NCBI GenBank assembly: GCA_031289585.1
Contig: JAITPF010000019.1
Span: forward strand, 1-43,305
Reading direction: 5' to 3'
Origin: Endomicrobium sp.
GTDB lineage: Bacteria > Elusimicrobiota > Endomicrobiia > Endomicrobiales > Endomicrobiaceae
Length of the DNA stretch: 43,305 nt
Position numbers and translations under genes: made by a program. Position 1 is the stretch's first letter. Every line of letters begins with the position of its first letter. The notes under the pieces were generated by a model. It ran no database searches. It saw only the letters and a list, made by a program, of their open reading frames with translations, and was not told where the DNA came from. Shown here in pieces: positions 38,466 to 43,305 of the stretch.

Positions 38466-39227
38466 TTATAGTTGTTGCTTAGAATATTTAACAAGTTTTG
38501 CAAAAGATTCCACTTCTAAACTTGCTCCGCCTACCAACCCTCCATCAATATCAGGCTTTTTCATAAGCTCTGACACATTACCAGAATTTACAGAACCTCC
38601 GTAGAGGATTCTTATTTTTTCAGCAGCATCTTTATACATTTCAGCATATATTTTTCTTACAAAAGCATGTACTTCTTGAGCTTGATCTGGAGTAGCTGTT
38701 TTACCAGTCCCTATTGCCCATACAGGTTCATAAGCTATAACCACTAAAGCTGCTTGTTCCAGTGTAAGTCCTGTCAAACCACCTCTTGTCTGCTTTTCAA
38801 TCACTTTAAAAGTTATATTACATTCTCTTTCTTTAAGAGTTTCGCCAATGCAGACTATAGGTGTAAGTCCTATTGTAATAGCTGCTTTCATTTTTTTGTT
38901 TATGATTTCATCAGTCTCTCCAAAATATTGTCTGCGCTCCGAGTGACCAATTATAACGTAAGAACAACCAGTATCTTTTACCATCACAGGAGAAACTTCA
39001 CCGGTAAAAGCTCCTTTTGTCTCCCAGAAAAGACTCTGTGCTCCAATATTAATATTTGAATCTTTAACTTCATTGCTAACTGCATAAAGTGCGGTAAAAG
39101 TAGGACAAATTAAAATTTCAACATCTGTTACATCAGCAACTGCGCTTTTAAGTGCTTTTACAACACTTATAGCTTCCGGAATAGTCTTATTCATCTTCCA
39201 ATTTCCTGCCATTAACGGTTTTCTCAT
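38466..39227 (-). CDS. tpiA: triosephosphate isomerase
   Basis: AGNWKMNKT, IGHSERRQYFGE, AYEPVWAIGTGKTATP, LYGGSVN. Confidence 0.97.
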   Translation of the reverse strand: MRKPLMAGNWKMNKTIPEAISVVKALKSAVADVTDVEILICPTFTALYAVSNEVKDSNINIGAQSLFWETKGAFTGEVSPVMVKDTGCSYVIIGHSERRQYFGETDEIINKKMKAAITIGLTPIVCIGETLKERECNITFKVIEKQTRGGLTGLTLEQAALVVIAYEPVWAIGTGKTATPDQAQEVHAFVRKIYAEMYKDAAEKIRILYGGSVNSGNVSELMKKPDIDGGLVGGASLEVESFAKLVKYSKQQL

Positions 39228-39507
39228 AATACAGCTCTCCTTTTCGTTTACTTTTTAAGTATAAGTAATTATATCAGATATGTTGTCAGCTTTTCAACGA
39301 TTTTTTCATAGTATGTTATTTAAAATTTAAAAATGAAGCGAAGGATGAAGGATTTATGTGTTAAATCTAAAAACGCTTTTACATATCATCTTTCAAAATT
39401 CTAAAATATCGTATATAACCAATACACCTTATTGCTATTTTTAGCGCAAAATGATAACAAGTACCAGTTAGTTTGTTATATTATTTTAAATTGATAAGGG
39501 TAAAAGT

Positions 39508-40248
39508 ATGAAAAAAATTTTAGGATTTATTGTCGTTTGTTTTTGTTTTAGTATAAGTGTTGCAGAAACTATATATCAATCACAAATAGGTAATGCTGAA
39601 GAGAATTTTAAAAAAGGAAATTTTTCTAAAACTATTGAAATATATGAAAGCCTTATACGGATAGGGAAAGTAAAAAATCCATATATTTATTACAATCTTT
39701 CCAATGCGTATTACAAAAACGGAAATCTTGGTAAAGCAATATTAAATATAGAGAAGGCATCAAGACTTGCGCCGCGTGACAGAGAAATAAAAAGTAATAA
39801 GGAATATTTTAATACTGTGTCAGGACAAGTCCAAAAAAAAATTTTTTTAGATATTTTTTTACAACTGTTTTCTTTAAATGAAATAACAACAGTATCTGCA
39901 GTATTTTTAATTTTACTTCTTACGACATTATCATTATTTATTATAAATAGAAAATCAATATTAGGGAGAATTATAATAGTTTTAATTATTGTTTTAATTA
40001 TATGTATATCGCTTTTTATTTTGAAATTTTACAATGAAATAATATTAAAAGAAGCGGTTGTTTTGTCTGCTTCAAATGTTAGAAATAATCCAGATGAAAA
40101 CAAACTTGAAATTTTTACAGTTCCTAAAGGTAAAATTGTATCAATAATATCTGAAAGCGGGAACTGGACTAATATAAAAGTTAAATCTAATGATGATTTT
40201 CTTACAGGTTGGATTGAAAATAATTCAATAGGAATTATTAATGAGTAA
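39508..40248 (+). CDS. TPR plus SH3-like domain membrane protein (BatE-like)
   Basis: Signal peptide, TPR YYNLSNAYYKNGNLGKAILNIEKASRLAP, TM segments, C-terminal SH3-like SASNVRNNPDE...GNWTNIK. Confidence 0.7.
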   Translation: MKKILGFIVVCFCFSISVAETIYQSQIGNAEENFKKGNFSKTIEIYESLIRIGKVKNPYIYYNLSNAYYKNGNLGKAILNIEKASRLAPRDREIKSNKEYFNTVSGQVQKKIFLDIFLQLFSLNEITTVSAVFLILLLTTLSLFIINRKSILGRIIIVLIIVLIICISLFILKFYNEIILKEAVVLSASNVRNNPDENKLEIFTVPKGKIVSIISESGNWTNIKVKSNDDFLTGWIENNSIGIINE

Positions 40249-40819
40249 AATAGCGATTTTTGGCGGATCTTTTGATCCTGTTCATAAGTCGCACATTCAA
40301 ATTGCTGAATTGGCACTTCAGTCTTTTGGTTTAAAAAAATTGATTTTTGTTATAGCTTATACTCCACCGCATAAAACAAAACAATACGCAACAATTGAAG
40401 ATAGAATTTCTATGTTAAAGCTTATCACAAAAAATCTGCAAAAAACTGAAATCAATTTATATGAAGTTCAAAAACAGAAAGTAGTATATTCATACCAAAC
40501 ATTAGACTATTTTCAGAAATTATATCCTGTAGATGAAATATATATGATTATAGGTTCAGATTCTCTTTTGGATTTACCGACATGGAAAAATATCAATTAT
40601 CTTGCAAAATGTTATAAATTTATAGTGGCAAAAAGACCAGGAATTAAAATAAATAAAAATACGAAATATTTAGATAGATGTATTTTTATAGATAAAGAAA
40701 CAGAAAATATTTCTTCTACAGAAATAAGAAAAATTATAAAAGAAGATTATTTAAAAGTAGCTTCTCTACTTGATGAAAAGGTTTATAACTACATAATTCA
40801 AAATAGATTATATAAATGA
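40241..40819 (+). CDS. nadD: nicotinate-nucleotide adenylyltransferase
   Basis: IAIFGGSFDPVHKSHIQIAE, YMIIGSDSLLDLPTWKN, SSTEIRK. Confidence 0.92.
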   Translation: MSKIAIFGGSFDPVHKSHIQIAELALQSFGLKKLIFVIAYTPPHKTKQYATIEDRISMLKLITKNLQKTEINLYEVQKQKVVYSYQTLDYFQKLYPVDEIYMIIGSDSLLDLPTWKNINYLAKCYKFIVAKRPGIKINKNTKYLDRCIFIDKETENISSTEIRKIIKEDYLKVASLLDEKVYNYIIQNRLYK

Positions 40820-41406
40820 AAAATATTGAAAAGCAGATATTTGATTATTTATCTAAACATTTAACTCCTAAAAGATTTAAACATTCTTATAATGTTGCAA
40901 TACTTGCTGTAGAGCTTGCGTCCAAAAATAATATAGATATATTAAAAGCTCAAACTGCCGGACTTTTACACGATTGTGCAAAATATATGACAGATAAAGA
41001 ACTTGTTAATTTTTTAAAAGGATGTAATAAATCTTTTAAGTATTTTAAAGAAATAGTAAAGTTTTCACCGCATCTTTTGCATTCTTTTGCCGGGGAAATT
41101 ATTGCAAAAAAAGAATTTAAAATAAAAGACAAAAACATTTTAAATGCGATAAAAAACCATACTCAAGGAAGAGAAAATATGAGTATTCTTGAGAAAATAA
41201 TTTTTGTTGCCGATTCTGTTTCTAATGACAGAAAATGGAGCCACGTTAGAAGATTGCAGAATTTAGCTAAACAAGATTTAGACAAAGCTTTTTTTGAAGT
41301 GCTTACAAAAAAAATAGAATATGTTATTGATCGAGGTATATGGTTATTACCGCAAACTGTAGATACGTGGAATTGGTATGTTTCAAACAATAAAAAAGCT
41401 AACTAA
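40816..41406 (+). CDS. yqeK: YqeK-type HD-domain phosphohydrolase
   Basis: HSYNVAILAVELA, LLHDCAKYM, HSFAGEIIAKKEF; follows nadD. Confidence 0.88.
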   Translation: MKNIEKQIFDYLSKHLTPKRFKHSYNVAILAVELASKNNIDILKAQTAGLLHDCAKYMTDKELVNFLKGCNKSFKYFKEIVKFSPHLLHSFAGEIIAKKEFKIKDKNILNAIKNHTQGRENMSILEKIIFVADSVSNDRKWSHVRRLQNLAKQDLDKAFFEVLTKKIEYVIDRGIWLLPQTVDTWNWYVSNNKKAN

Positions 41407-42466
41407 AATATTAATTATTTTTCTTGTTATATCAATAATTGTAGCCGTGTCTATTTATATTTATATAGATAAAAATGATGCAGTTGCAAAAAAACTTAAA
41501 GATAAAGATTATATTAGTTTTTCAATTTTGCTATATGGCAGTGAAAAATTGTTTCCCGATAGACTTGATGCATATACTATTTTGTATGATAAGAAATTTA
41601 ATGTTTTAAAAGTTTTGTCTGTAAATACTGACACTGTTGTTTTTAAAAAAAGAGAAAAAGCAAGAAGTTTAAAAACACTATTTAATGAGAACTCAGAAAA
41701 AGGTATAAATATTGCGGTAAAACAATTCTATGCCGATTTATATGAAATTATAGGAAGTGCTGCTGCAGTTGATTTTTATGTTAACGCAAGTTTTGAAACG
41801 CTTGATGCTGTGATGGGATATAATGAAAAGTTTAAGTTAATTCTTTCAGAAAATAATTTTGAAAATAAAGATTTGAAATCTTTAAACCGTCTTGAGACAA
41901 TAAAGCATATTCTGTGTTTGATACCTTATAGAATAATGAGAATTTGCAAAAACTACAATTCTCTTGATACAAATATTTCAAGATTGTCTTTTGCGGTGTC
42001 AATTTTAAGATTTAAATTTTTAAAGCCAGTTTTTATGTTTTGTGAAATGCCTGTAAGCTATACAAAGGCAAGAGTTGAGCCCGACAAACAAAACATTGAA
42101 GCGTTTTTAAATAAAATATATTATGCTGCTCCAGTTTCGCAGATAAATCCAAAAAATGTGTTGATTGATATTAAAAATGCTGCAAGAAAACCGCGTATGG
42201 CAGAAAAAGCAACATGGCTTTTAAGAGGAAATAAATTTGATGTTTTAGATTGGAGTAATTTTTCTATTACTTATGATAAAACATTAATAAAAGACTATAA
42301 GGGAAATTTTACGAAAGCATTAAAAATTGCTGAAATTCTAAAAGCAGGTGCAGTAATAGTTTCATACAATAAGAGGATTTATTTTGACATAAGTGTATTT
42401 GTAGGTAAAGATTGCATAATATATGACACTCTTGATAAAAAAGGGGAACGAAATGTCAAAAGTTGA
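41378..42466 (+). CDS. LCP/LytR_C-like membrane protein
   Basis: TM anchor plus VLIDIKNAARKPRMAEKATWLLRGNKFDVLDWSN resembling the LytR C-terminal domain; sits between yqeK and rsfS. Confidence 0.6.
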   Translation: MFQTIKKLTKILIIFLVISIIVAVSIYIYIDKNDAVAKKLKDKDYISFSILLYGSEKLFPDRLDAYTILYDKKFNVLKVLSVNTDTVVFKKREKARSLKTLFNENSEKGINIAVKQFYADLYEIIGSAAAVDFYVNASFETLDAVMGYNEKFKLILSENNFENKDLKSLNRLETIKHILCLIPYRIMRICKNYNSLDTNISRLSFAVSILRFKFLKPVFMFCEMPVSYTKARVEPDKQNIEAFLNKIYYAAPVSQINPKNVLIDIKNAARKPRMAEKATWLLRGNKFDVLDWSNFSITYDKTLIKDYKGNFTKALKIAEILKAGAVIVSYNKRIYFDISVFVGKDCIIYDTLDKKGERNVKS

Positions 42467-42872
42467 TTTTTTTGTGTTAGCTAAAAAGGCAGCAGAAATA
42501 GCAGATGATAAAAAAGCGGACGAAACGACAATTTTAGATGTACGCGATTTAACTTCAATTGCAAACTATTTCGTTATAACTACAGCTCGATCAACACCTC
42601 AGATCAACGCCATAACCGACGAAATTGAAAAAACTTTTAAGGAGCAAGAATGTATAAGTCCTTTGAGAAGAGAAGGAGTATCTTCTGCATCTTGGAGAGT
42701 TGTAGATTATGGGGGTATTGTCATACATGTTATGTCTCCGGAAATAAGAGAATCTTATAAACTGGAAAATCTTTGGAATAATACAAAAATTATTAACCCG
42801 AAAAAGAAAAATATAAAAGTCAAAAAGAAACTTACAAACAAGGTCGGTGGAAAAAGTTGGAAAACTCGTTAA
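42453..42872 (+). CDS. rsfS: ribosome silencing factor RsfS/YbeB
   Basis: DETTILDVRDLTSIANYFVITTARSTPQINAI, WRVVDYGGIVIHVM. Confidence 0.93.
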   Translation: MSKVDFFVLAKKAAEIADDKKADETTILDVRDLTSIANYFVITTARSTPQINAITDEIEKTFKEQECISPLRREGVSSASWRVVDYGGIVIHVMSPEIRESYKLENLWNNTKIINPKKKNIKVKKKLTNKVGGKSWKTR

Positions 42873-42880
42873 AAAGATAT

Positions 42881-42945
42881 TAGAGCCTGTTTCACTAATA
42901 GGGTAAAAGCGTTAAAAGTAAAAATAGTCAAATGCAAGGCACAAA
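42881..42945 (+). repeat. Family D left end, copy 5; adjoins the transposase remnant
   Basis: attagagcctgtttcactaatagggtaaaagcgttaaaagtaaaaatagtcaaatg. Confidence 0.6.
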
Positions 42946-43059
42946 AGTGTAGCAATAGCAAGATTATTAACACATCTGTAAAATCTCAAATAGAAAGAAG
43001 ACGGTGAAAGGATAAAATATAAAAAGATTGAAAAATGGTAAATAGCTTTTGAAAGGATA

Positions 43060-43305
43060 TAAATAAAAAGGCAGAGTTCAAATAAGGGGTACATATACAT
43101 TTATCACAGGGAAGGGGCAATAGATGAGCTTAATTGCAGTACTTTTGCAAAAGAAAAAAGAGGGTTAAACAGTAAAAAAGCAGTATATTTTATGATTGAT
43201 TAGAGAAAAGAGTTTGAGTATAAGATAAAGAGAGTAGAGACAGACAACGGGCTTGAATTTTATAGGAAAATTGACGATTATTTGAAGCAAGAAGATATAG
43301 AGGAT
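43060..43305 (+). pseudogene. DDE (rve-type) transposase pseudogene, truncated by window end
   Basis: One frame with internal stop(s): KGYIYIYHREGAIDELNCSTFAKEKRGLNSKKAVYFMID*RKEFEYKIKRVETDNGLEFYRKIDDYLKQEDIED; VETDNGLEF is the second DDE Asp motif. Confidence 0.75.

Overview
AT-rich 43.3 kb bacterial chromosomal window. The gene content and dense short repeats suggest an Elusimicrobia/Endomicrobium-like genome (inference, not tested). It holds about 40 intact, mostly housekeeping genes: rdgB(partial)-tRNA-gmk-rpoZ, a sugar nucleotidyltransferase/PMM-like fusion, pgm, hisS, a two-gene MetH system, an anaerobic RNR locus, nadA, coaD, an envelope glycan cluster, efp-accB-accC, gmhA, an Orn/Lys/Arg decarboxylase, dksA, mscS, panD, lpxL, a transketolase N-subunit, rpiB, tpiA and nadD-yqeK-LCP-like-rsfS. 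There are five tRNAs. Several decayed loci are absent from the ORF track: a thiM pseudogene, a type IV pilin pseudogene next to an intact prepilin peptidase, and DDE and possible IS110-like transposase remnants. The most interesting coding observation is a class III ribonucleotide reductase whose glycyl-radical segment is a separate 59-aa ORF (13542-13721, -) with its own Shine-Dalgarno. The most interesting non-coding observation is a set of four dispersed repeat families. One of these is an ~85-100 bp MITE-like element (TIR ~CTAGAGTCTGTTCA) whose five copies all sit, in the same orientation, just after the 3' end of a gene. One copy supplies the last codons and stop of gmk.
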